DNA from: Palaemon carinicauda
Taxonomy: Eukaryota > Arthropoda > Malacostraca > Decapoda > Palaemonidae
Assembly: GCF_036898095.1 (NCBI RefSeq)
Contig: NC_090750.1
Location: forward strand, 94,920,546-94,984,545
Length of the DNA stretch: 64,000 nucleotides
Direction of reading: 5' to 3'
Shown here: in pieces, positions 47,978 to 59,561 of the stretch
Layout: each line of letters starts with the position of its first letter
Position numbering within the stretch: the stretch's first letter is position 1
Notes under the pieces: model-generated
The model's input: the letters and a program-made list of their open reading frames with translations, nothing else
Told to the model about the DNA's origin: nothing
Databases searched by the model: none
Made by a program: the position numbers and the translations under genes

Positions 47978-49858
47978 GGCCCCCTACTCCTGCCCAAGCC
48001 TCAGGTTGGGGGAGGCCTCAGATGACATTGGCAAGCATGGAGGGCTCACGGAGCGGAACCCTGGACAGTATCCGTACTGAAGGAAGGGTACAGGCTCCCA
48101 TTCTTAACGGAACCTCCACCTTTGATTCCGGCCAGCCTGACGGAGTGGCTGGCACCCAAGGATCCGTTGAAGAGGGCGGCCCTTCAAGAAGAGGTGTCCA
48201 CTATGTTGGAGAAGGGCACCATGGAAGAGGTCCTACACCCGGGACCAGGTTTCTACAGCCGACTATTCCTGGTAGAAAAGGCGACGGGGGGATGAAGACC
48301 GGTGATAGACCTGTCAGCTCTCAACAAGTTTGTTTGCAAGACGGATTTCAAAATGGACACTCTGAAGTCGGTCTTGCAGTCCTAGAGGGAGAAATACTAC
48401 ATGATGACCATAGACCTCAAGGACGCATACTTTCAAATCCCGGTCCACTCCTCAAGCCGAAAGTTTCTCCGAGTGAAATGGGGTGCCCAGATCCTGCAAT
48501 TCAAGACCCTCTGCTTCGGGTTGTCAACTGCTCCCCAGGTATTCACGAGAGGTATTCGCCTCATCCGGTACCTGGACGACTGGTTGCTCCTTTCCTCCTC
48601 AGAGGACGTTTTGAAGGAGCAAGGTGTAAAGCTTCTTCAATTTTGCAAGGATCTGGGTATCATGATCAACCCAGAAAAATCGAACCTGTCTCCCTCCACC
48701 AGGATGACCTACTTGGGGATGACACTGGATTCCCGCCTAGTGAAAGCCTTTCCGTCGGAGGAACGGGTAAGCAATCTAATAAAGATCCTTCTGCTTTTCC
48801 TTTCGGGACAACCCAGGAGAACCAAGGACTGGCAAAGGCTAATAGGTCATCTGGTGTCATTGGAGAAACTGGTTCCCCAGGGGAGACTCAGGCTCAGGAG
48901 CATCCAATGGAACCTGAAGGGCTCCTGGAACCAACTGGACTCGCCCCAAAAATTAATCCCAGTTCTGCCAAACACAATACCCTCCCTGGAGTGGTGGCAG
49001 TGCCGGTCGAATACGCTCAAAGGGATGCCCTTCTCGACCGAGCCTCCCGAGTTGCCCCTTTTCACAGACGCCTCCAACGAGGGACGGGGACCACATCTCC
49101 TCAACGAGACAGCGAGAGGAACATGGACGGAGGTGGAGAAAGGCCTACACATCAATGTCCTAGAGTTGAAGGCAGTCCAAAAGGCTTGTCTGCAGTTCAT
49201 CGAACTACTAAGGGGAAACACTGTGGCGTTGATGTGCGACAACGCCACAGTAGTTGCGTACATAAAGAAGTAAGGAGGCCTCAAGTCAAGGGAGATGTGC
49301 GATCTAGCCCTAGAGATCCTGGATTGGGCGAAGGCGAACCAGATAGTGTTATTGGCAAGGTTCATCCCTGGGAAAAAGAACGTCCTAGCCGACGGTCTCA
49401 GCAGGATGGGTCAGATAGTGGGAACAGAGTGGTCCCTCCTCCCAGAAGTAGCCAGGCTCATCATTCAACGGTGGGGTTCCCCAGTGATGGTCCTCTTTGC
49501 AACCAGGCTGAATGCACAACTCCCCGTGTTTTGTTCTCCTGTCCCAGACCCAAAGGCAGCCTTGGAGGATGCCTTTCAGCACAAATGGGACAACCTAGAC
49601 GTGTACGCTTTTCCCCCCTTCACGTTGATCAGGCAAGTGCTCAACAGAGTAAGGGCTGCCCGAAACTTAAGGATGACTTTGGTAGCGCCCTGGTGGCCGG
49701 AGAGAGAGTGGTTCGCGGATCTAAAAGACCTGGCATGCCTTCCTCCATGGCCACTCCCCGACAGGCCAGATCTTCTACAACAACCACATTTTCTCAAGTT
49801 CCACGACAACCCACAGTCTTTACGCCTTCACGCTTGGAGACTATCGAGCGACTCCTGA
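47978..49858 (+). pseudogene. DIRS copy 4 reverse transcriptase-RNase H
   Basis: Frame 2 carries EVLHPGPGFYSRLFLVEK, RPVIDLSALNKFV, MTIDLKDAYFQIPV, LCFGLSTAPQVF and the YLDD box (IRYLDDWLLLSS). RNase H follows with FTDASNEG, HINVLELKAVQ and ALMCDNATVVAYI, with the expected acidic residues. The remaining segment (RFIPGKKNVLADGLSR, VDLFA-like VLFATRLNAQ) runs to 49858. Stops interrupt it near 48292 (a Trp codon now TGA), near 48385 and at 49271-49273, but the frame is otherwise constant. It overlaps the YR reading frame throughout. Confidence 0.85.
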
Positions 49859-50877
49859 AGAAGGAAGGATATTCGTCAGGAACTGCTAAGATGTCACTTT
49901 ATCTGAGAAGGTCGTCGGCAGCGGTCTACCAAGCGAAATGGGCCTCTTTTACGAAGTGGTGTGCTTCAAAGAACATCAAGCCCCTCAAAGCCTCAGTCCC
50001 AGATATCGCAGACTTTCTAGTATATCTCAGAGACGAGGCAGGGATGTCAATCCCAGCTATAAAAGGAGCACGGGCAGCCTTTGGTCAAGTCTTCCTTCTG
50101 AAGGGCATCGACCTGGGCTCCTCTAGACACATCTCTATGCTTATCAGGAGCTTTGAACAGACCTGCCCGCCTCAAACTGTTAGGGTGCCTCAGTGGGACT
50201 TGGCTAGGGTTCTGAAGATGTTAAGTAGCCCCCCGTTCGAACCGATGAAAGATATTGTAGACAGGGATCTCACTCTCAAGACGGTCTTTTTGTTGGCCTT
50301 GGCCTCTGCGAAAAGAGTAGGAGAGATCCATGGGCTGTCTTACGATGTCTCTCACTCGAAGGGGTGGAGAGAAATCTCCCTCAAGTTCGTCCCTTCTTTC
50401 ATGGCAAAAACCCAGAACCCATCAGTCTGGGATCCTAAGTTCGAGGGGTTCTCACTGCCAGCCATTCCTAAGACTGGGAATCCAGAAGATTTGAGGTTGT
50501 GCCCTGTCCGTGCCATTAAGAAGTACCTTGAGAGGACTGCACATCTCCGGCCGAGTATCAAGAGTCTTTTCGTCTCCACAGGTGTTACGAAGAAGCAGGT
50601 ATCGAAGAATACCATATCCTTTTGGTTGAGACAAGTTATTGCCAGGTCCTATAAGGAAGAGGGACTGGCCCTGCCAGGTACTCCTAGGCCCCATGACATT
50701 AGAGGCCTAAGCACTTCCTTAGCCTTTGAGAAGAACATGGCAGTGGGCCAGATCCTCCCGGCGGGCACCTGGTCGAACCAGTCGACCTTTACTGCCCATT
50801 ATCTCAAGGATTACTCAAGGAAGTCCTTGGACGGGTTTTCCATTGGGACAGTCATCTCCGCGCTCCAAGCAATTTAA
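49790..50877 (+). CDS. DIRS copy 4 tyrosine recombinase (intact catalytic region)
   Basis: The enzyme integrates and resolves the circular element DNA. The N-terminal SAM-like half includes SSAAVYQAKWASFTKW and VPDIADFLVYLRDEAG. The catalytic half has LALASAKRVGEIHGLS (first Arg), RPHDIRGLSTSLA (His-x-x-Arg), ILPAGTWSNQSTFTAHYLKD (Trp and the His-Tyr nucleophile pair) and ends at TAA 50875-50877. No stop or frameshift is seen here. The same frame is open back to 48022, across the RT-RNase H region, so the true start cannot be set from the sequence; typical DIRS ORF3 begins inside the RNase H region. Confidence 0.88.
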
Positions 50878-51216
50878 TGGTGAAGCCCCAGGTGCAATCG
50901 TGGATAGCAAAACCAGGAGACACAGGATCATTCCTTTTCACCCTAATCCCCGTTTTCCTATCTCTACCGGAGATAACCACACATATGTAACCAATGAAGA
51001 ACACGTCGCTGCAACTTTGTCACTGGACTCAGCATCAGAAAATGTTTTAAATGGTGAGTACTTAGACACTAACGTAAGCTCTTTGTGTAGTTTGCCCTAC
51101 CGTTCCTTTCCCAGTTTTTATAGAGCATAGTTCATATCTAGGTTACTTGTCGTCCGCTTAGCTGGGTCTGAAGGTCAGGAAGACACTCCTACCTCCTAAA
51201 GTGTAAGTCTCCTAAG

Positions 51217-51597
51217 AAAGTAGTTCGAGGTAAGTATCTGTGTTGGAACAAATCAAAAATTTTAAGTAATTTTTACTTTTCCTAACATACTTACCGAGAA
51301 CTACTTTCGGGTAATGGCCCTCCCTACCTTCCCCGAGTGCCTTTCTGCCCTTCCAGAGACTTTTTGCACCATCCAAGGAACTTACTGACTAGCGGGACCC
51401 AAGCTAATGCCGACCTAGCTCAGGTCTACCCTCAGGGCACGTTCTCCTTACTCCTGGGTTAGTCCTCCATAGAAAACGGACGTAGGGTATACTACACAAA
51501 ACTCTGGTCGGTTGAGAGGAGATTACAGGTAACTCCTAAGAAAGTAGTTCTCGGTAAGTATGTTAGGAAAAATGAAAATTACTTAAAATTTTTGATT
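51217..51597 (+). repeat. ICR and right-terminal module of DIRS copy 4
   Basis: 51217-51251 is the complement of the left end. 51252-51308 (TCAAAAATTTTAAGTAA..) is the complement of the right terminal 51540-51597. In between lies an inverted copy of the left region (51379-51553). The layout is that of copies 2 and 3 with unrelated sequence. Confidence 0.8.
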
Positions 51598-51656
51598 TTT
51601 TGATGGTTTTTCTCATCTCAAAGTGTGTTCAATGGTAAATAGAGCATAATAAGCAG

Positions 51657-51800
51657 ATGCTGTGTCCAGAAAAAAATCCAGCAAGAAATGAGGCAGGATT
51701 GTTGATACCTGTCATTGATCCTCGTCTCCTGTGCACTTTTCGCGGCAGGTATGAGTGCTTGCAGTCCTCCCCTTGTGATGAGTGCAAGTTGCTGCTCCTC
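51657..51800 (+). pseudogene. Scrap of another DIRS-like Gag N-terminus
   Basis: The frame encodes IDPRLLCTFRGRYECLQ then SPCDECKLL, which aligns with DPHSLCSSCRGRVC..CNEC of copy 4 Gag. The lineage is different. Downstream sequence to about 52250 has an open frame (51975-52250) without recognised domains. Confidence 0.45.
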
Positions 51801-52269
51801 TTCAATGGTAAGAGTTTGACAAGAAGAACAAGAAGGCTAAGGGGAAACCTTCTTAATCAACTTTGGTTATGCATGAAACTGTTGTCAATGAGACTACAAC
51901 TCATACTTTTCCTCTTGTGATAATTTACTTGCCATGTCCCGTGCAACTTTATCATCGGTCTTTGGAAGGAATTCGTGGAGGTAGACCTAATCTCACTACA
52001 AGGGTTCTCTTCAGGGAAAGCAGAAGTATTAACGTTCCTTAGCAATGGTAATACTTTGCCTTTCCTGGAAGTTTTGCCCATTGCTTTTCAAACAAACGAT
52101 AACCGAAATTTAAGGAAGTTGTTGCCTTCCTTAGGCACTGCTGATACTTTGTCAGCCAGGAAGCTGTTGGAGATTTTGCCAATGCCAAGACTGCTGTGGA
52201 TAAACAAGTTTGATAAACTTCATAAATATTTCAATTTTAAGTGTGACTAGAAGATTAAGAATATGGCTG

Positions 52270-53478
52270 TTGTATATGGTGTTGGTTATCAAAGTTGAAT
52301 ATTCCCGTCACACATTCTTGGAATAATGATACAGTAGTTTATTAGTTAAGAATATTCCTGTCGCAGTATCTTTGCCGATTTGTCTTATGGTTGGATGGGA
52401 TATAAGCAGAGACTTCTTATTAAAATACGTTTAATGCTTAAAGCTTACATTACAGCTTTACTCTCTGACTTGTTGTGACTCTCAAGTGAGAATATGTAAA
52501 TAAAACTTGTACTCAACAATACAAAAATAGCAAATGAGCATCACTCTTGAAAAGATTGAATCCTACTGCAATACAAAAGTAAAAAGAATCACATCCTAAC
52601 TTTAGGACAATTAATTAATGATCAAATCCTTCATAACATACGCCACTACTCTTATGAAATATTTTAAAACATGTTCTATCAATGCAATACTGTGCAACAT
52701 TACTCTTAATACCCGTAGTGCATATAGTATTATAGTACAAAATACTTAACAGTCTCCTCCCCTTTAACTTGACTGTACAAAACTTTACAAATCTAATCTC
52801 TCCAGGGGCTTCCCTCTATTCATCCTATAAGGAAGTACTCTACTTCATCCTGTACTGGTACACGAATATATTCTGAATCTACATCTGATGTTTGAGCATA
52901 TTGGTTAATATTTGATTTAACTACTTCTGAAAATTTTTCATCGCTAACATTCACATGATCTACTGGGTTTTTATTTCACAGCTGTAATTGATCAACATGA
53001 CGTTTTACAATATTTCCACCAACTTGAAGATCATTATGTAAACTCCCTATCTCCTGGTACCCACTTTTCTAGAGTATTGTATGATTTTACCATGCCATTA
53101 CAATAAGGGGGAAAATGTCTTACTTTTGGAAGACATTCTAATTGCTTATACCCTTTTTCTTCTAAATCACTTTACAAACTTGTATACAATAAATCTAACT
53201 TACACCTAATCCTCCTCCCCATCAACAAATTTGATGGTGTCACACCTGTTGTTCTGTAAGACAATTATGCTTAAATATTTGAACAAATCTTTCAGCCTGT
53301 CCATCCGTGGAAGGATGATATGTTGGCTGAAAATGTATGTTTAATACCATTTACTTCACAAAAATCTTTAAATTCCTCAAAGGTAAAATGTGGACCATTA
53401 TCAGTTACAATTCTTTCTGGAATTCCATGTGTAGTAAAAAATTTTCATTAATTCTTGAATTGTGGTGTAAAATATTGT
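52270..53478 (-). mobile_element. 3' part of a Ty3/gypsy-type LTR retrotransposon
   Basis: On the minus strand an integrase fragment (53270-53450) is followed by a C-terminal segment with VGGNIVKRHVDQLQL (about 52985-53045). A polypurine tract (AAAGGGGAGGAGAC) lies at about 52752-52766, and a probable 3' LTR starts TGTTAAGT at 52751. The 5' part is cut off by DIRS copy 5 at 53479. The LTR's far end near 52270 is uncertain. Confidence 0.7.
53265..53470 (-). pseudogene. Gypsy integrase catalytic core fragment
   Basis: The minus strand reads HGIPERIVTDNGPHFTFEEF, with the second catalytic Asp in TDNG (53394-53405). After a one-base frameshift near 53325 comes YHPSTDGQAERFV with the catalytic Glu. 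This is the rve-type DDE core of Ty3/gypsy integrases. It stops soon afterwards and is non-functional. Confidence 0.8.
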
Positions 53479-53510
53479 TTTCTGGGTCGACCTTTGGCGC
53501 CCGGTGAAAA

Positions 53511-55446
53511 GAGTCCTTCTTGTATATCTTTTCTGATAAAACCTTCCAATTATACCAGAGAAAGATAAAAGCATGGAATGCTGAGGTTACAACCCTCGCG
53601 CGAGCACCTTTTGGGTGTTGTGTATAAAGCAAAGGCGCGTGAAATCCACTATTCACAGGTTGTCTTCCATTTAGTTAATTCCTTCGTCAAAGGGATGGGC
53701 CGATACAAAGGCCCTAGCCAACCCCCAGCGCCACACCACCCACGCCACGACGCGAGCGCCATCTGAACTACATCCTTCTTTTTGGAATCTAAAGTGTTGA
53801 ATTGTTTTGTGGTGCTCTCGGTCTTTTTTATCAATCGTGGATTTATTTTGTCATGTCCGAAGCTCCATCTTCACACATTCCAATGTTAAGTACCATAGTT
53901 TGTTTTGACAGTTTTTTATTGTACCGGGCTTCTGTTTTATATCCAGTATAGTCTGTTTTATTATTCCCGTCTGGCCTTTCATTGTTTGTTCACTTGTTTG
54001 GGAATTCATCTTTGTCTGCCCGTTTAGTACTCTGTTACTTAGGTTCTTGGTTAAGTCCCTGGCCTTATGCCTTTAGAACCGTTATTATTAATTTTTTTTT
54101 TTTGTGTAGTTATGCTCATGGTACTTTTTGCTAGCAAGTCCAGCCTACGAACGAGATAGCGATCTAGCTTTGTATTTGTTTAGTACCCGCCCCTCCGAGG
54201 CGTTCGTCACTCGAATGTGCTATTTATTTTAAGTTTTAGCAGATGCTATTCTTCGATCGTAGTGTTATATGGATGTACAGGTTTATTTTATACGTTTATA
54301 ATAGTGTTGTGTGTTTTTTAGTCCTGTTTTTGTGTTTAAGAGAGCGAGAGCTTGGGGTCCCCGTTTTCTGTTCGCAGTCACGAGTTACCCCTTTCTCTTG
54401 TTTTCTTTCTTAGCTCTGGTGGGGGAGCGGATTTCCCGTTTTCCGTTTTGTGCGTTCAACGGGTTCTCCCTCCCTCACCTCTCCCCCTCTGGGTGGATGA
54501 TAACTTACGAGTTATTTATTTTTCGTGACTTTTCAATTGTTAGCGTTATTTTGGTCCGTGTTTCGTCCTCTCCCCGTTACGGCTCGGGAGTAGTTATGAA
54601 CGTTTTCCACTCCGCCTTGAGTTCTACTCCGCCATGAGGGATTCTCAATGACTTTCGTTCTATTGTTATATTTATAAATTGTTTACTACATGGGACGGGC
54701 TTCATATTGTTTAGATACGACCCTCCGGTGGCCCTTACTCTGGTCTCAGGCCACGGCCATATCCACAATAGCCTTTGTTATTACAACTGTGTTTGTTATT
54801 CACAATAATTATTCAGGACCTTTCTTCTCCCTCCGGCCTCACCGGAGATCGTAAATACGCTTTACTATGATCTAAGCTTTAGACTTTAGCTGCGGCTTAG
54901 CTTTTTATCTTTCACAATTGAATTATTAGCCACAATTGAATTATTCAGGGCATCTCATTATCCTCCGGCGTCACCGGAGGTCGCCCATACACTTCACACT
55001 TATATTTGCCTTGCCTTTAGCTAAGGCTCCTTTATTCAGGACATTTCATTACGCTCCGGCCTCACCGGAGCTCCGGCTTCACCGGAGGTCGCCCATACAC
55101 TTCACACTTATATTTGCCTTGCCTTTAGCTAAGGCTGGTGTTTATATTTATTTTAAGGGCATGTCACTGCTTCCCCGACCCTTGGAGGTCGGCGGATTGC
55201 TTTAAGTTAATTATCCTTATGTCATTAACAGACATTAGGTGCATTACAAATATACAAACAATTGAATATTAAATTGCCAACAATGGTATGGGGCGGTATC
55301 AACTTAAGATAATATTCGGTTGTTTGGTCAATGCAATATGGGTGCTTAGGGAATTCAGTGAGTGCCGGAACTCTAAAATAATAGGTTTTTTATCCCCTTA
55401 TCAGAGTTTCAAGAAACACCAGACTCATGTCTCCTTTCTTTTACAG
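53511..55446 (+). other. Leader of DIRS copy 5 with hairpin repeats
   Basis: Non-coding leader. CTCCGG..TCACCGGAG hairpins recur at 54831, 54961, 55053 and 55070. A segment beginning GAGGTCGCCCATACACTTCA is directly duplicated at 54977-55027 and 55087-55136. The leader ends at a ttttacag acceptor at 55446. Confidence 0.7.
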
Positions 55447-57725
55447 AAGGCCCGTTGTACTGCTGAAGGATGCCCTGCCACGTTCAGCGACCCCGTTGGG
55501 CATGACCTCTGCCGGTCTCATGCACACTGCTCCATTCCCTTTATCCAGGAACCGGGACAGGCCCAATACCCGGTCTGGTTCCCGGATTTGTGCTCGCTCT
55601 GTTACGAGCTGTCGTCAATTCTACTGAACGATGATGTAAGTGGGTTTTCCCTTTGTTCCTTATTTCTCGTTGGCAGACACTAATATAGACATGAATAGGA
55701 TATACACAGTATATTTTGGAGGGCAAACCCCCTCCTCCATCACTAATCACTGCAAATCTTACAGGCCGATGATGTCTCTCTTCGTTCAGCAAGGGCTACT
55801 CTTCGTCCGTGGGTGTCGGGCTTCGGCAGGAATGCCCCGTCTGGCGCACCCTATCTCCTCGATGGGGACATGGCCTCCCGCCTCTTCCCAGGCTCGACTA
55901 CTGCTGCAGTCTCCCCTGACCTTGCTGCCCTCTTAATTGAAGAAGTCAGGGCTACCATTTCCGTGGAGGACGAACCCCTCGTACCGATGGACATGGCGGG
56001 TCTGGATATAGACGTAGAACCCAGGGACGAGCAGGTAAGTGGTGCCGAGTTGGTGGAAACCCTTTTCTCTCCTACTCCCTCTCCTACCTCTTCCTTTCTA
56101 GGTTTTGATAACTCTAAGGCTTCTCCTCGGGATCCCTCTGCCTCCGTACGACCCAAGGTGAAGCCACTTCGAACTTATAAGACTTCAGCTTTGCCAGTAT
56201 CAACGTCACCGGTCCCGGACCCTCGACAGCTCCTGATATTCATATTGCTCCTCGTAAAACCACTACTCCTAAGAAGTCTAAGTCTACCAAATCCAAGAAA
56301 AAACCAACGGATGGCTTTCAGGTACCCTGGGCTGATCTCCTCCCCATCCAACTGATCAAAGGATTGGTCAGAGATCAAGTTCAACATCACTCTGGTGCAA
56401 TAACAGAGATTAAGGATATGATGGCTACTCTGATCCGCGCCGGAACTCAGTTTCCTCCCCCTTCTGCTCCAGACGCATCGAAGCTGCCGCCCTTCGATAA
56501 AAACAATCCTTGGCGGTTTGCCTTGCATGCTCCATTCGTAGATGGTTCCCTAACTCTGGAGGGCATAGGCACCCGCCCTCTAGAGGACCTGGAGTTCTAT
56601 CCCCCGGGCCTAGCATTCCCGTTCAATGGTTTTGTACGGTTAAAGGAACATGCATTGGTCCGTATGGACAAGGTACCGAAGGAAACGGTCATATTTCCAA
56701 AAGAGCAGGCCCAGGCTATCTGGGCCAGAACACTATCAGAGTGGGGGTGTATTAACTCCAAGCTCACCCCACACAAAGGTGCCTACACTATTTTTACGAC
56801 AGCGGCCTCCATCTCTTTGCCGCTCATAGACAAAGTCACAGAGCTGACTATACAGGCCATCAAGGAAGGCTCTTCCATGCTGGCTCTCAAGGAGACGGAC
56901 CCCACCTCTTTGCTTATTCCGGGTACCTCGGCAGCCTGGGATGCTGCGGCTTCTACCTTCACGGTGGGGAAACTAGACCTGGACTGTGCCTCTACTCTTT
57001 TCTCTGAGAAGCTTCCCAGATTAATAGAGAGTCTTCTCAAAACTGAGTTCGAGACCCGTACTAGACTTGCTAGGTCCCTCCAATCCATCACCTCCATGGA
57101 GTCCCTAGCATCTCTTTACCCAGAGGAAACGCTGTTCAGAGTCGCCACAAAGAACCAGCTGCTATCCTACCAAATAGACCTCCATGACTTCTGGTCAGCT
57201 CGGGTTAGTTGCAGGAAGTTCGTTCTGTCGGAGGCCACCATCAGGCATGAGCCGAACAGACTGATAGCGTCCTCCTGCTGGGGTAAGACCCTCTTCCCTC
57301 AGACCGAGGTGGATAAGGTTCTTCAGGACGCAGCGAGGGCAAACCAGAATTTGCAGGTAAGGTGGGGTCTCTCAGCCAAAAAGAGGTTCGAACCCCAGAG
57401 ACACACGTTCTTCAAGAAGAAGCAGAGGTTTAGTCCTTACAAGGCGGCCCGGGGTACCTCGTCCCCACAGTCTTCCGCGGCCTCGACTTCTCGACAACAG
57501 GCGCCTCCTCAGCAGGTAGTCTACCTCGCTGCTCCCCCTGGTACACAGCCCAACCCCTCTTGGATGCCCTCACCTGCATACAACCCTGCCTACGAATCCT
57601 CCAGTTCCTTTCATGGATACCAAAGAGGGAGTTTCAGAGGTAGAGGACAGTTCCGCCAACGCGGCGGGCCTAGAGCAAGGGGTTCCCGTGGAGGGAGGGG
57701 CCCTAAGTTCACTCCCTCCCAATGA
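55447..57725 (+). pseudogene. gag: DIRS copy 5 Gag (two exons, one frameshift)
   Basis: Exon 1 (55447-55635) encodes KARCTAEGCPATF, VGHDLCRSHAHC and FPDLCSLC, a Cys/His module of form C-x4-C..H-x2-C-x2-H-x2-C..C-x2-C. The intron is 55636-55764. Exon 2 continues ADDVSLRSARATLRPWVSG. A single missing C near 56213 relative to copy 1 breaks the frame, and the rest (56364-57725) is open with NNPWRFALHAPFVDGSLTL, KFVLSEATIRHEPNRL and an RG-rich tail (GSFRGRGQFRQRGGPRARG). The stop is TGA at 57723-57725. The RT frame overlaps its last ~110 nt. Confidence 0.82.
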
Positions 57726-59561
57726 TGTGATGCCGGTAGGAGGGAGACTTTATCACTTCCGGGACCATTGGACCTTCAGTCCATGGGCTCACAGCATAAT
57801 ATCAAGGGGCTTGGGTTGGAAATGGTCACAGGGATCCCCTCCTCCACCGGTGACCTTCTTCCAGAGATCCACTCCCATCCTGGAAGAGTACACCGCGGAG
57901 TTACTCAAGAAAAGAGCAATCAAGCGGGTCCGATCCCTAAAATTCCAAGGCCGCCTGTTTACAGTCCCGAAGAAAGACTCGTCGGCGTTGAGGGTAGTTC
58001 TGGACTTGTCGAAGCTCAACTCTTACATCCTTTGCGACAAGTTCCGTATGCTGACTATCTCTCAGGTACGGACCTTACTTCCCCGTGGGGCCGTCACCAC
58101 CTCTATCGATCTTACCGACGCCTATTATCATGTCCCAGTAGCTCGAAACTTCTCTCCTTACCTAGGCTTCCGTCTCGGCAAGAGAGCCTTCGCATTCAAA
58201 GTCATGCCCTTCGGTCTCAGCATTGCCCCCAGGGTATTCACGAAACTGGGGGAGACGGTGCTCGAGCAACTCAGACACCAAGGGATACAAATCGTCGCCT
58301 ATCTAGACGATTGGCTCATTTGGGCCCAGTCGCACCAGTAATGCAACAGAGCTACGTCGAAGGTACTCCATTTTCTCGCCAAACTGGGCTTCCAAGTCAA
58401 CCTCCGGAAGTCCCGCCTACAACCATCAAGCCACTTCGAATGGTTAGGCATCCGTTGGGACCTCTCAAAGCACAAGCTCTCCCTTCCTCCCAAGAAGGTG
58501 AGGGAGATAGCTTCCAAGGTCAGGAACTTTCTCAAACACAAACAGGTGTCCAGAAGAGCTTTAGAACGAATCCTCGGCCTTCTCCAGTTTGCCTCACTGA
58601 CCGATCTCCTATTAAAAGCCAAACTCAAAGACATCAATCGAGTTTGGAGAAAGAGGGCGACAATACCTTTAAGAGACAAGACCTCGAAGATCCCCTCTGT
58701 CTTGAAAATGAGACTACAACCATGGTCCGATCGGAGGAACCTCTCCAAGTCGGTTCCTCTACAGTTCCCCTCTCCACAAGTGACAATTCATACCGACGCG
58801 TCTCTGAGTGGTTGGGGGGGTTACTCCCAACATCAGATGTTTCAGGGCTCTTGGTCACCCGCCATGAGACAGTTCCATATCAATGTTCTCGAAGCCATGG
58901 CGGTGTTCTTGACCCTGAAGGGAATCTCCCCTCCGAGGTCGACCCACATCAGAGTAGTCTCAGACAGCACGGCCGTAGTCCACTGCCTCAACAGGGGGGG
59001 TCCAAATCACCCAACCTGAATCAGATCCTGGTCTCTATCTTCACCTTGGCAGCCGACAAAGACTGTTTCCTGTCAGCAACTCACCTAGCAGGAGTCCAGA
59101 ATGTGATAGCAGACTCATTATCCAGGACGAGCCCACTGGAATCGGAGTGGTCCCTGGACATGCACTCCTTCAAGTGGATACTCAGGCTGGTTCCAGGTCT
59201 CCAGGTAGATCTATTCGCGACCCGACTCAATCACAAACTCCCATGTTATGTGACACTAAACCTGGACCCTCAGGCTTATGCCATGGACGCATTAACCCTG
59301 GATTGGAACCATTGGCAGAAGATCTACTTATTCCCTCCAGTGAATCTTCTACTGAAAGTCTTGCACAAACTCCGCTCCTTCAACGGGGCAGTAGCTTTAG
59401 TGGCACCTCACTGGCCAAAGAGCAGTTGGTTTCCTCTCCTCCTCGAGTTGAAACTCCGTCCCTTCCGGATCCCATTCCCCAAACTGACCCAGGTGGTCCA
59501 AACTCGGACTGTGTCAGATTCCTCAAGGATAGCCAAAACCCTAACTTTGTGGATTTCATGA
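57613..59561 (+). pseudogene. DIRS copy 5 reverse transcriptase-RNase H
   Basis: RT motifs are TSIDLTDAYYHVPV, MPFGLSIAPRVF and an intact YLDD (AYLDDWLIWAQ). A TAA at 58339-58341 replaces a Glu codon. RNase H (TDASLSGWGG, NVLEAMAVFLTL, RVVSDSTAVVHCLN) runs to about 59000. There a seven-G run has one G too many and shifts the frame, so the last part (VDLFATRLNHKLPCY, APHWPKSSWF) is in the next frame to 59561. Only these two lesions separate it from an open gene. Confidence 0.87.

Larger units (their letters stand above)
45085..51597 (+). mobile_element. DIRS copy 4, divergent lineage, both ends present
   Basis: The left end starts TTGTTCCAACACAGATACTT at about 45085. Its reverse complement (51217-51251) followed by the complement of the right end (51252-51308) forms the ICR. 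The right terminal end (about 51540-51597) closes the element. An inverted copy of 45108-45282 lies at 51379-51553. Inside are an RS-rich gag, RT-RNase H in a second frame and a full-length tyrosine recombinase in a third. GC content is higher than in the surroundings. Gag and RT have stops, but the recombinase frame is intact. Confidence 0.9.

Noticed and set aside
48022..49700. Treating the first 560 codons of the long copy 4 frame as a separate protein
   Set aside because: It overlaps clear RT-RNase H motifs in another frame and shows no domain; only the C-terminal recombinase is supported.
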